Positions 21,037 to 29,876 of a stretch of 64,000 bases of DNA are shown in pieces. The number at the start of each line of letters is the position of its first letter. Position 1 is the stretch's first letter. Source of the DNA: Sphaerothrix gracilis. GTDB lineage: Bacteria > Cyanobacteriota > Cyanobacteriia > Phormidesmidales > Phormidesmidaceae. Location: contig NZ_JASATW010000011.1 in the NCBI RefSeq assembly GCF_030405905.1, positions 168,536 to 232,535 of the forward strand, read 5' to 3'. A model generated the notes under the pieces. The model saw nothing but the letters and a program-made list of their open reading frames with translations. It was not told the DNA's origin and did not search any database. Position numbers and translations under genes: made by a program.

Positions 21037-22678
21037 TCTTCTCTGCATAAAATTCCATACATTTCTTCTCTAAAGTCTTAACTTTGAGAGATGCCATTTT
21101 GAATATGGGAGTGGCGGTATTTCGTACCGGCTTGTTATTTTCACTGCGAAAAAGGTCAAAGCGGCGTAGACAGTTTAGAATCTCGCTAATTTTGATTCGC
21201 GCCAATGATGCATCACTACTTTTCATGCGATCGCGAATGATTTTAGTTATTTCATTGAAACTGACAGGCTCATCTAAAGAATCAACAAGCTGAATCAGCT
21301 CATTTAAAATGGCTGTTCGATATTCCGGAGCGCGGTTTAGCTTCCACTTTTTGAAAAAGCTTTTAAGGCTAGAATCATCTGCTGCTGGTTCAGTTTCTTC
21401 TTCTAATTCTTCGTCGGCTGTCTCAGAAGGTTCACTTATATTTTCGTTGAGTAGCTGCTTGATTTGACTTAAGAAGTTATTTTGGTCAGCGACGGTAATT
21501 TTCCAGTTATGAGTGCGGATATAGGCTTCCGCTTCATCGATATCAAGTACGACAAAGATGGCATTGCTAGAGTCGAGATTTAGTCTCTCTCGATGCTTCA
21601 CAAATTTTTCTATGCCTTGATGATAATTGACGCCGGCTTTGCACTCAATTAACAAAGGCTTTTGATTAACTAGAAAAAACAGGTCAAGCTCTGATGTCTC
21701 ATTATTGTTGTAGCTAATTTTAGGATTTCTTAAATACTGATAGTCGGCCCCTTCAGCATCCAGCAGTTCAACGACTTTGTAGTAAATAAAACGCTCGAAC
21801 CAACCGCCGTCAAAAAAACCTTGTATATCGGAACGATTGTACGGCGCAGCAATAATAAAGTCTGGGCTTTCTTGCTTTTTGACTAGTTTGCCGTCTGATA
21901 AATAATCGCTTGACTTAAGTTTTCTCAAATATTGATTGTGGATCCTTTTAGACCTAGAATCATATTCCTTAAGGTTGAAGTGTAATTTTCTGCCGACGCT
22001 ATTTCTCAGCTTCCAATGAAAATTACTCAGAATAGAATAGTTATCGCCTAAATACAGCGATAATCCATCTAGCATATTATCTATTCTGTAATCGGGTTCA
22101 TAGTAGTTATCAACTTCAATGTGGTTACTCTCAAACCATTCGATAACTTTCTGGGCTTCATCAGCTTTTGCCTCATCTCCAGAAGCTTCATCTTGATTTT
22201 CTGCTGTAAATTCCGCTTTGAAACCAGAACTTAGATTACTGTCAGACTGTTTGTTGACACCAAAAGTCGTCTTAGACTCTAGCCTTATTAGCCTCGCTTC
22301 AAGCTGTTTTACTTCGGCTAAACTGACTTTTGACTTATCTAAGCTGGTCTGAACCGTATCCTGAATACTATTAATTTCTGCTTTGTGCTCTGTTACAGAT
22401 AAGTCTATGTCTGCGATCGCTTTTTCTGCCTGATCAACTAAAGTTTCAAGTCCTTCCACACGCTCCTGATAGGTATTGTGAAAGGATACCTGATTTTGTT
22501 GAGCAGCAATCTGCCGGAGACGCCGACTTTGTTGAGCATAGCCAACAGCGCCGACTGTTCCAGAGGCTGCCCCGACGACTGCTCCTTTTAATTGACTGGG
22601 TATCAACCAAAAACCAGCTGAACCAAAAAAGATACTTGACGCTAAAACAGTCAGAGCATTTTGGGTTTGATAGTTCAT
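21011..22678 (-). CDS. Membrane-anchored PD-(D/E)XK nuclease-like protein
   Basis: Unrecognised protein, 555 residues as assembled. Residues 8-48 hold one or two membrane helices, 55-135 look like coiled coil, and 290-380 contain GGWFERFIYYKVVELL, then ELD (D332) and ECK (E345, K347), a PD-(D/E)XK nuclease core similar to the nuclease part of DUF1887/Card1 proteins. Residues about 440-545 resemble a winged helix. The last eight residues are encoded by the reversed artefact; joined to 20111-20244 the true product would be about 591 residues. It lies leftward between urtD and urtE and is richer in A+T than its neighbours, suggesting acquisition. A role in defence is a guess. Confidence 0.7.
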   Translation of the reverse strand: MNYQTQNALTVLASSIFFGSAGFWLIPSQLKGAVVGAASGTVGAVGYAQQSRRLRQIAAQQNQVSFHNTYQERVEGLETLVDQAEKAIADIDLSVTEHKAEINSIQDTVQTSLDKSKVSLAEVKQLEARLIRLESKTTFGVNKQSDSNLSSGFKAEFTAENQDEASGDEAKADEAQKVIEWFESNHIEVDNYYEPDYRIDNMLDGLSLYLGDNYSILSNFHWKLRNSVGRKLHFNLKEYDSRSKRIHNQYLRKLKSSDYLSDGKLVKKQESPDFIIAAPYNRSDIQGFFDGGWFERFIYYKVVELLDAEGADYQYLRNPKISYNNNETSELDLFFLVNQKPLLIECKAGVNYHQGIEKFVKHRERLNLDSSNAIFVVLDIDEAEAYIRTHNWKITVADQNNFLSQIKQLLNENISEPSETADEELEEETEPAADDSSLKSFFKKWKLNRAPEYRTAILNELIQLVDSLDEPVSFNEITKIIRDRMKSSDASLARIKISEILNCLRRFDLFRSENNKPVRNTATPIFKMASLKVKTLEKKCMEFYAEKTPSKGIAI

Positions 22679-23245
22679 ATGAGCTAATTCGCAGAGTCAA
22701 TAACGGTAATGTGGTTTACTGCAACTGTCTTTGTAGCTATTGATACACTCTCTATTCTGGTGATTTAGCAAGTAAGCTAATTTGCGTGTATTGTAGTAAC
22801 GCTGTTGTGCTTGAGCCTATGCACTCAGAAATTCTTAGAACAGCTTTACTGAAGTGGTGAGCGTGCTTCATAAAGATCTGTAAAAAATCAACAGCACGTC
22901 TTTTGATCTTCAACCGTTTCAAATTTTGTAGCTGTCGTATCTCACTGTTAGCTGCTTGTTCTAGGCTTCAACTGGAAGAATTCTGAAGTATCTAGATTTG
23001 GGCTTTCTCAATGCTAAGAATTCTTTTTCTCAATCGCCCTTTCATACTGCCGATACGATCGCCCCAATGCTGCTAGCTATTGCAATGGCAAAGGATGTTT
23101 ATTCAGGACACATCGCCTGTACGGTATCCCGTCGAGCTTGAGAATCAGAAAATTGGTTCTTGAAAACGAATTGCTGTTCTCTACAGGCAGCAAAATAAGG
23201 CTGAACGTGGTAAAAGCGATTAAGGCCGACGTAGAGAGAGATGAT
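22679..23245. other. Spacer between nuclease-like gene and urtE
   Basis: 567 bases, A+T-rich compared with the urt genes, without a convincing gene. It must contain the leftward promoter of the nuclease-like gene and probably a separate promoter for urtE, but no NtcA-type site with correct spacing was found. The frame upstream of the urtE ATG is open back to 23138 but has no family-like residues. Confidence 0.5.
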
Positions 23246-24007
23246 ATGCCCGTACAGCCCATTGAAACCGTAGAAAGACCAGAGGCTGCCGCTGCCCCCA
23301 CTTTGCAAGTCAGCGGCCTCAATTTCTTTTACGGCGAAAGCCACATTCTGCGGAATGTATCGCTAACTGTTCCTAAAGGTCAGATGATCTGCCTAATTGG
23401 CCGCAACGGCGTTGGTAAAACGACGCTGCTAAAAAACATTATGGGTCTGCTGCGTCCCCGCAGCGGTGACATTCATTATGAAGGTCGCTCTATTGTTCAT
23501 TTTTCGCCCGATAAACGAGCGCGGCTTGGCATTGGCTATGTACCCCAAGGCCGTGAGATTATTCCTCGCCTCACCGTTCAAGAAAACCTGCTTGTCGGGC
23601 TAGAAGCAAAACGCGATCGCCCTGATAGCTCGGCTAACCAAATCGGTCCTACCGAAATCTATGAGCTATTCCCTGTTCTCAAAACTATGCTCTCGCGCAT
23701 GGGCGGCGATCTCAGCGGCGGACAGCAGCAGCAATTGGCGATCGCCCGCGCACTTATGGGTCAGCCCAAACTTTTGGTTTTAGATGAACCTACTGAGGGC
23801 ATTCAGCCTTCTATTATTCTGGACATTGAAGCGGCTGTCCGTCGCATTATTGCAACGACGGGTATCTCTGTTTTGCTGGTAGAGCAGCATCTTCACTTTG
23901 TGCGTCAAGCTGACTACTACTACGCTATGCAAAAGGGCGAAATTGTCTCTTCTGGCTCCACGGGCGATCTCAGTAACGAGGTGATTCAGCAATTTTTAGC
24001 GGTTTAA
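23246..24007 (+). CDS. urtE: Urea ABC transporter ATP-binding protein UrtE
   Basis: LivF-class ATPase of the urea importer. 253 residues from ATG 23246, which has GAGAGAG five bases upstream. Walker A GRNGVGKTT, signature LSGGQQQQLAIARAL and Walker B LLVLDEP are intact. About 25 residues precede the usual family start. It is separated from urtD by more than 3 kb in the scaffold (about 2.4 kb once the artefact is removed), so it probably has its own promoter. Confidence 0.93.
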   Translation: MPVQPIETVERPEAAAAPTLQVSGLNFFYGESHILRNVSLTVPKGQMICLIGRNGVGKTTLLKNIMGLLRPRSGDIHYEGRSIVHFSPDKRARLGIGYVPQGREIIPRLTVQENLLVGLEAKRDRPDSSANQIGPTEIYELFPVLKTMLSRMGGDLSGGQQQQLAIARALMGQPKLLVLDEPTEGIQPSIILDIEAAVRRIIATTGISVLLVEQHLHFVRQADYYYAMQKGEIVSSGSTGDLSNEVIQQFLAV

Positions 24008-24045
24008 TTTTTGAAGTGAGATTATCCTCAGAACATGGCGTCTAT

Positions 24046-24188
24046 TAGAGGATGTTTGAAAAGTCACAGTCAAAGCATTGTCGCGCTGCTGCACCCCCTC
24101 TAATCTCCCTTGCCAAGGGGCAAAATCTGAGTCTTCTCCTCATCAAGGGGGTAGTGTAGACTTGTGTTACTTTTCAAACGATCTCCTA
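24046..24188. mobile_element. MITE-like palindromic element downstream of urtE
   Basis: Terminal inverted repeats: GTTTGAAAAGTCAC near 24054 and GTTACTTTTCAAAC at 24166-24179, with further matching flanks (GAGGAT against ATCTCCT). The interior has C-rich palindromic blocks (CTCCCTTGCCAAGGGG). About 143 bp, no coding capacity. It resembles short non-autonomous elements common in cyanobacterial spacers. Its parent transposase is unknown. Confidence 0.65.
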
Positions 24189-24210
24189 GCTGAGTGAGAT
24201 GAAAAAGCGC

Positions 24211-25776
24211 CTACCCCAGCATCCGCTGCCACGCCCCTTGGCCAAATTCCTTCTCAAACTCCCCCATTACCCAGTCCGATCGCTTGCCTAATCGCCGCGC
24301 ACTCTTATTCAAGTAATTCAAATAAATCTGATACTGATCTGGGGTCGGTCTCAGGCCGAACAGCGACCCCCGGTACCACTCTACCTTTGGCTGCCGCCCG
24401 CAGTGCTGATAAAAACTGTTCTCTGCCAGTGTGGGCGCATAGCCCTGGCGAAACGTGCGGCGGCGGTGGCTGTGAAACAACTCGCAGAGAATCGCTGGAT
24501 CCTTGATTTGGTGCGCCTGTTCGCGGGAGTAGATTGGCACCATATCTTCTAAATTCAGCGGGCGATCGCTCACCCACTGATGCCCACAGTCCGGGCACTT
24601 GACGATAAACGAATGCACAATCCGCCCGCACTGGGGACAAGGCTTCATTGGCGGCGGCCCGCCATTGCCGGATGTCTCCTTCTGCATCGGCAGGTGATAC
24701 TCTTCCACATCCTCCGGAAAGCCCAACCGCTCCAGATTGCCCGCCTGATCGAGAATAAGGCCATACCGCTTTCCGGTCTGGGGCGAAATCCGCATCACCC
24801 GGCCAATCTGCTGAAAATGCAGAGCGCTAGACTGAGTAGGCCGCAGCAGCAGTCCCACCTCCACGCTCGGTTCATCAAAGCCAATGCTAATCACATTGCA
24901 GGAAGTCAGCACCAAAATCCGCTCCTCCCGCAGGTCGGCATACATTCGCTGCCGCTCTTTAATCGGCGTGCCTCCTTCCACCGTGTCTGAGGGAATCCCT
25001 GCCTGCTGAAATGCCTCTGCTACGTGGCGGGCGTGCTCGATATCGACGCAGAAAGCGATGGTGCGCTTACCGGGGGTGAGACGCTGCCATTCGGTGACGA
25101 TTTTTTCGACCAGTTCCGGGCGATCGCAGGCATTTTTGAGTCCCGTCTCGTCATAATCCCCCCGCACGGTGCGCACCTCATCCAGCTTCGCCAGCCCGTC
25201 CTGGGGCATACTGTAGTACTTCATGCGGGAGAGAAAGCCCATGTCCTGTAGCTCGCTGGGCACCGGCGCAGATACCAGGGTTTCTAGGTGTTCACCGAGC
25301 TGGTCTTTGCCCAGTCGCAGCGGCGTGGCCGTCATCACTAAATGCACCGCCTCTGAATGGGTTTTATAGAGTACCTGCTTGCCAATACGGCTAAACAAAG
25401 TCGTGTGACCCTCGTCAAAAAACACCACGTCCGCCGGCCACTTACGCCACCACTTGCGCTGAGCCATCGTCTGCACGCTGGCAATCTGAATGGGCGCGTC
25501 CCGGTTTTCCTCCCACCCCGCCTTGATGAAGCCGCAGTGCAGGCCAAACGCCTGCATCTTTTCGTAGGTCTGCCCCACTAGCACGTCCAAATGCACCAAA
25601 AACATCAGCCGCTTGCCCGCTGCTTCGGCGTGAGCACAGATCTGACCGCTGATGATGGTTTTGCCTGCCCCGGTCCCGGCGATAATGGCAATCCGCTTAT
25701 GCCCCTGATTTAGCTGGCGATAGAGATCGTTGATTAGTTGAACCTGATAAGGACGGAGTTTGGGCGGAGTGGACAT
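24211..25776 (-). CDS. RadD-like superfamily II DEAD/DEAH helicase
   Basis: 521 residues. Helicase motifs in order: Q-type start LRPYQVQLI, Walker A GTGAGKT, DEGH (motif II), TATPLR (motif III), and QQIGRVMR (motif VI). A four-cysteine zinc ribbon (CPQCG, CPDCG) follows near residue 395. The architecture matches RadD/YejH-type helicases, which act in DNA repair. It stands alone, leftward, convergent with urtE and divergent from the Uma2 gene. Confidence 0.85.
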   Translation of the reverse strand: MSTPPKLRPYQVQLINDLYRQLNQGHKRIAIIAGTGAGKTIISGQICAHAEAAGKRLMFLVHLDVLVGQTYEKMQAFGLHCGFIKAGWEENRDAPIQIASVQTMAQRKWWRKWPADVVFFDEGHTTLFSRIGKQVLYKTHSEAVHLVMTATPLRLGKDQLGEHLETLVSAPVPSELQDMGFLSRMKYYSMPQDGLAKLDEVRTVRGDYDETGLKNACDRPELVEKIVTEWQRLTPGKRTIAFCVDIEHARHVAEAFQQAGIPSDTVEGGTPIKERQRMYADLREERILVLTSCNVISIGFDEPSVEVGLLLRPTQSSALHFQQIGRVMRISPQTGKRYGLILDQAGNLERLGFPEDVEEYHLPMQKETSGNGGPPPMKPCPQCGRIVHSFIVKCPDCGHQWVSDRPLNLEDMVPIYSREQAHQIKDPAILCELFHSHRRRTFRQGYAPTLAENSFYQHCGRQPKVEWYRGSLFGLRPTPDQYQIYLNYLNKSARRLGKRSDWVMGEFEKEFGQGAWQRMLG

Positions 25777-25888
25777 GGGCAGGGTTGAAAGTGAGGCAGG
25801 TGAGAAGATCCAGATTTAAGTATAGAAGCACTACTTGCTGTGGCCAAAGGTCAAGTTAAGCTAATGAGTACAGGTATCTGCGCTCGTC

Positions 25889-26461
25889 ATGCTCGCCATT
25901 CCCGCCGGATTCAGCCCTCAAGAATATCTTGTGCTGGAGCAAGAAAACGCCGTTCGTCACGAATATCGGCAAGGGTTGGTTTATGCCATGGTTGGCAATA
26001 GCGATGATCACAGCCGTATTGGTATCAATTTTCTAACGGCGCTCAATCTGCATCTGCGAGACGGTGACTGTCAGTTCTTTGCCGGAGATGTCAAAGTTAA
26101 TTACGCTGATGCCTTTTTTTACTATCCAGACGCCTTCGTCACCTGCGATCCGCGCGATCGCCAGGATCGCTACATCAAACGCTATCCCAAACTCATTATG
26201 GAAGTGTTATCTCCGTCTACTGCCAAGTTTGATCAGGGCGAAAAGTTTGACGACTACAAGCAGTTACAGTCTCTGGAAGAGTACGTTTTAATCGCTCAAG
26301 CTAAAAAGCAGGTAGAGTGCCGACGGCGCGTGCAAGGCGCTGCCGCTCCCCAGTGGGAAACCATTGTTTATCGGGCTGGCGATCGCCTGCACCTAAAAAG
26401 TATTGGCCTAGAAATTGAGATAACGGAGCTATATCGGGGGACTGCTTTAGCTCAGTTTTAG
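25889..26461 (+). CDS. Uma2 family (DUF820) putative nuclease
   Basis: 190 residues. Core pattern of the PD-(D/E)XK-like Uma2 fold: VRHEYRQG, YPDAFVTC and LIMEVLSPSTAKFDQGEKFDDY, ending with EEYVLIAQ. These proteins are hugely expanded in cyanobacteria, with unknown biological role. The start used is ATG 25889. No partner gene is evident. Confidence 0.9.
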   Translation: MLAIPAGFSPQEYLVLEQENAVRHEYRQGLVYAMVGNSDDHSRIGINFLTALNLHLRDGDCQFFAGDVKVNYADAFFYYPDAFVTCDPRDRQDRYIKRYPKLIMEVLSPSTAKFDQGEKFDDYKQLQSLEEYVLIAQAKKQVECRRRVQGAAAPQWETIVYRAGDRLHLKSIGLEIEITELYRGTALAQF

Positions 26462-26795
26462 ACAGGTGGTTAAAGGCTGCTCAGGCGCAGTAGGTGACAC
26501 CTTGGGATGAAAGCCAGGCGATCGCCACCCAGTTCTTACAGACCAGTTCTTACAGAAAAGCTTTTGTGGAAAAGCTTCATTTTCTGTAATATTGTGAACA
26601 AAATATTGCAATCTGGCTTTTAGGGTTGACAGTTCCCTCAATTGTGGGATGTCACATGAAGAGTCAGCTTGTATTTTGTTAGGGCATGTTGGCTAGCGAG
26701 ATTGACGAATTTGAGGGTGCCTGACAGCGCCGCCAGAGCTTAGGTCAGTCTGAGCCATATCGCCCAATTTATAGACGCATTTAAGAGGACTTTTT
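26462..26795 (+). other. Leader region of glgB with 14-bp tandem repeat
   Basis: 334 bases without a gene. CCAGTTCTTACAGA occurs twice head to tail at 26529-26542 and 26543-26556. A TTGACA box near 26625 could be a -35 element, but no convincing -10 lies at the right spacing. AAGAGGA directly before the glgB ATG is a clear ribosome-binding site. Confidence 0.5.
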
Positions 26796-29081
26796 ATGAC
26801 GACGGCTGCTCCCGATCAGGTTCAGCGGATTGTAGAAAACCGCCACCAGAACCCGTTTGAAATTTTGGGTTCCCACCCGGTAGAGGCGGAAGATACTACC
26901 CGCTGGGTAGTGCGGGCCTATCTGCCCGATGCCGAGGCTGCCTGGGTGATTCATCCCCAGGGGCGATCGCAGTATCCCATGCAGCCAAACCATCATCCTC
27001 ACTTCTTTGAGTGTCAGGTGGACAATGAGGAGCTAGCTAGCAACTACCTGCTCAAAGTGAAACAGGGGGAACACGAGCAGGTAATGCACGATCCCTATGC
27101 GTTCAAAACGCCACTGCTGACGGACTTTGACATCCACCTCTTTACCGAAGGCAAGCACCACCGCATTTATGAAAAGATGGGGGCGCACCTCACGGAGATT
27201 GAAGGGGTACAGGGGGTTTATTTTGCCGTGTGGGCACCCAATGCCCGCAATATCTCTATTGTGGGGGACTTCAATAGCTGGGATGGCCGCAAGCACCAGA
27301 TGCGGATGATTGGCGGCGGCGTGTGGGATTTGTTTGTACCGGCAATCGGCGTTGGCCAGAAGTATAAGTACGAAATCAAGAACCACCACGGCCATCTCTA
27401 CTATAAGTCTGATCCCTATGGCTTCCAGCAGGAGGTGCGTCCGGCCACCGCATCCGTCGTTAGCGACCTCAGCTACACCTGGAAAGATGCTGATTGGATG
27501 GAGCAAAGACGCGATCGCAACCCTCAAGATGAAGCGATTTCAGTTTATGAGGTGCATCTGGGGTCTTGGCTGCATGACAGCTTGGAGAACGCTCCCCAAG
27601 AAGGCTATGCCGTCGCCATTGACCAAAAGCCCGGTGCCCGCTTCCTCACCTACCGGGAACTGGCCGACAAGCTGATTCCCTATGTTACAGAGCTGGGCTA
27701 TACCCACATTGAAGTATTGCCGGTAGCGGAGCATCCCTATGATGGTTCGTGGGGCTATCAGGTAGCGGGACACTATGCGCCTACCTCCCGCTTTGGCACG
27801 CCGCAAGACTTTATGTACTTTGTTGATCAGTGTCACCAGCACGGCATTGGCGTCATTGTGGACTGGGTGCCGGGTCACTTTCCCAAAGACAGTCACGGAC
27901 TGGCCTTTTTTGACGGCTCCCATCTGTATGAGCACCAAGATCCTCGCAAAGGGGAACACAAAGAATGGGGCACATTAGTCTTCAACTATTCCCGCCACGA
28001 AGTCCGCAACTTCCTAATTTCCAATGCCCTCTTCTGGTTCGATAAGTACCACATTGACGGCATTCGGGTAGACGCGGTGGCCTCCATGCTCTACCTAGAC
28101 TACGATCGCAAACCGGGCGAGTGGGTACCCAATCAGTACGGCGGCAACGAGAACTTAGAAGCGGTAGACTTTCTGCGGGAGCTAAACTACCTGCTGTTTG
28201 GCTACTACCCCGGTGCGCTATCAATCGCGGAAGAATCGACCTCTTGGCCTAATGTCTCGCGGCCTACCTATGTGGGGGGTCTCGGCTTCAACCTGAAGTG
28301 GAATATGGGCTGGATGCATGACATGCTCTACTACTTCAGCCAGGATCCGATTCACCGCAAGTATCACCAAAACAGCGTTACCTTCGGTCTTTGGTATGCC
28401 TTCAGCGAGAACTTTATGCTGGCCCTATCTCACGATGAGGTGGTGCACGGTAAAGGTAATTTAATTCAGAAAATGCCGGGGGACGAATGGCAGAAATTCG
28501 CCAATCTCCGCGCCCTCTATGCCTATATGTTTACCCATCCGGGCAAGAAGACCCTGTTTATGGGCATGGAGTTTGGTCAAAATCGGGAGTGGAATGCCTG
28601 GGCCGATTTGGACTGGTGGCTGCTAGAGCAGGAATCCCATGCCAAGCTCAAGCGATTTATGGCGGAGCTGCACCAGCTCTACCGTCGTGAGCCAGCCCTT
28701 TACACAGACGATTTCACCAATGATGGCTTTGAGTGGATTGACTGCAACGACGCGGAACATAGTGTTGTATCGTTCCTGCGCAAAGACAAATATTCGGATG
28801 ACTTCGTGGTGACGGTATGCAACTTTACGCCCATACCGCAATATGACTACTGGGTGGGCGTACCGGAAGCAGGCTATTACAAAGAACTGCTAAACAGTGA
28901 CGCCGAAATCTACGGGGGAAGCGGCTTAGGCAATTATGGCGGTCAGGAAGCTCACGTGTGGGAGCACAATCATCGCTGGCCCTATGCCCTGAGCTTGACC
29001 CTGCCACCGTTAGGAGTAGTGGTGCTGAAGCTGAGTGAGGCAGAGGCCAAGGCGGTAGAGGTAGAGGCGAAAGCGGCCTAA
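26796..29081 (+). CDS. glgB: 1,4-alpha-glucan branching enzyme GlgB
   Basis: Creates alpha-1,6 branches in glycogen, the main carbon store of cyanobacteria. 761 residues: N-terminal early-set domain, CBM48 (VYFAVWAPNARNISIVGDFNSWDGR), GH13 barrel with GIRVDAVASM (nucleophile Asp), AEESTSWP (acid Glu) and LSHDEVVHGK (third carboxylate), and a C-terminal all-beta domain. The C-terminus ends in an Ala/Glu-rich tail (EAEAKAVEVEAKAA). It is preceded by a strong ribosome-binding site and apparently monocistronic. Confidence 0.97.
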   Translation: MTTAAPDQVQRIVENRHQNPFEILGSHPVEAEDTTRWVVRAYLPDAEAAWVIHPQGRSQYPMQPNHHPHFFECQVDNEELASNYLLKVKQGEHEQVMHDPYAFKTPLLTDFDIHLFTEGKHHRIYEKMGAHLTEIEGVQGVYFAVWAPNARNISIVGDFNSWDGRKHQMRMIGGGVWDLFVPAIGVGQKYKYEIKNHHGHLYYKSDPYGFQQEVRPATASVVSDLSYTWKDADWMEQRRDRNPQDEAISVYEVHLGSWLHDSLENAPQEGYAVAIDQKPGARFLTYRELADKLIPYVTELGYTHIEVLPVAEHPYDGSWGYQVAGHYAPTSRFGTPQDFMYFVDQCHQHGIGVIVDWVPGHFPKDSHGLAFFDGSHLYEHQDPRKGEHKEWGTLVFNYSRHEVRNFLISNALFWFDKYHIDGIRVDAVASMLYLDYDRKPGEWVPNQYGGNENLEAVDFLRELNYLLFGYYPGALSIAEESTSWPNVSRPTYVGGLGFNLKWNMGWMHDMLYYFSQDPIHRKYHQNSVTFGLWYAFSENFMLALSHDEVVHGKGNLIQKMPGDEWQKFANLRALYAYMFTHPGKKTLFMGMEFGQNREWNAWADLDWWLLEQESHAKLKRFMAELHQLYRREPALYTDDFTNDGFEWIDCNDAEHSVVSFLRKDKYSDDFVVTVCNFTPIPQYDYWVGVPEAGYYKELLNSDAEIYGGSGLGNYGGQEAHVWEHNHRWPYALSLTLPPLGVVVLKLSEAEAKAVEVEAKAA

Positions 29082-29084
29082 CGG

Positions 29085-29816
29085 CTAGTTTTTTGTCAGC
29101 GCCGCGATCGCCGCGACTAGCTCCGCCGCCGCTACTGGCTGGCGCAGCAGCACTGTAAACCCGTAAGCAAACCCAAGAGGGCGATCGCCCTCTTGAGCCA
29201 CTAGGCCAATGATGGGTATCGTATCTCTATTGCCCACCGCCTGCACTGCTAGAAGCCAGTCAGCCCCAGCCTGAGAGAGGGCACTGAGATCGGCGATCGC
29301 AATATCGTAGTCCGTCAGCTTGGTGTCCAATAGTCCTGCAGCCAAGCTAATTTCCGTAACCCGTGCCCCTCGTTGCTCAACCAGCTCCTGCTGTAAGTGT
29401 TGACGAGTGGCATGGCTAGGAGCAACGAGGCAAATACGCCAGTTGCTCAGCGGTAGCTTGCCCGCCTTGAACTGGGTGAGCTGAGCTTTGCCCCAGTCGC
29501 AGAGATCTTCTAAGAGCGATCGCAGGGTTTCTCCTCTTGGCGTCAAGGAATATTCCACCCTGGGCGGAGCTTCCTGATAGGTTTGACGATAGATTAGCGC
29601 ATCGGCTTCTAGCTTACGCAACTGCTCTGTCAGCACCTTCTGAGAAATCTCTGGTATTAAGCACATCAGCTCACTAAAGCGCTTAGAACCATACAGCAGC
29701 CACCACAAAATGACGCACTTCCATTTGCCCCCAATCACTTCTAGCGTCAGTTCTACCGGACAGCCATACTGCTTAATAACTGCCGAAGTGGCTGGATGAG
29801 AGCTGTTAGTATCCAT
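29085..29816 (-). CDS. HxlR-type regulator fused to a receiver-like domain
   Basis: 243 residues. The N-terminal 115 are an HxlR winged helix (CPVELTLEVIGGKWKCVILWWL, RFSELM, ISQKVLTEQLRKLE) with the conserved early Cys that senses oxidants in relatives. From about 128 a CheY-like fold appears (WRICLVAPS, then DIAIADLS) but the usual acidic pair is absent, so it is a pseudo-receiver at best. Ordinary HxlR proteins end near 120. It is divergent from the NmrA-like reductase gene, 60 bases away, which it likely regulates. Confidence 0.82.
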   Translation of the reverse strand: MDTNSSHPATSAVIKQYGCPVELTLEVIGGKWKCVILWWLLYGSKRFSELMCLIPEISQKVLTEQLRKLEADALIYRQTYQEAPPRVEYSLTPRGETLRSLLEDLCDWGKAQLTQFKAGKLPLSNWRICLVAPSHATRQHLQQELVEQRGARVTEISLAAGLLDTKLTDYDIAIADLSALSQAGADWLLAVQAVGNRDTIPIIGLVAQEGDRPLGFAYGFTVLLRQPVAAAELVAAIAALTKN

Positions 29817-29876
29817 TTGGTAACTATTAAAAGTTTGTATTAGAGTCGGGGCTGACAGCTTAGAGGTTAGCCTACT

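Noticed and set aside
20245..21412. A biological tandem duplication of the nuclease-like C-terminus
   Set aside because: Both copy boundaries coincide with an N gap and the reversed block, and the reversed block combines features of both copies, which is best explained by one genomic copy.
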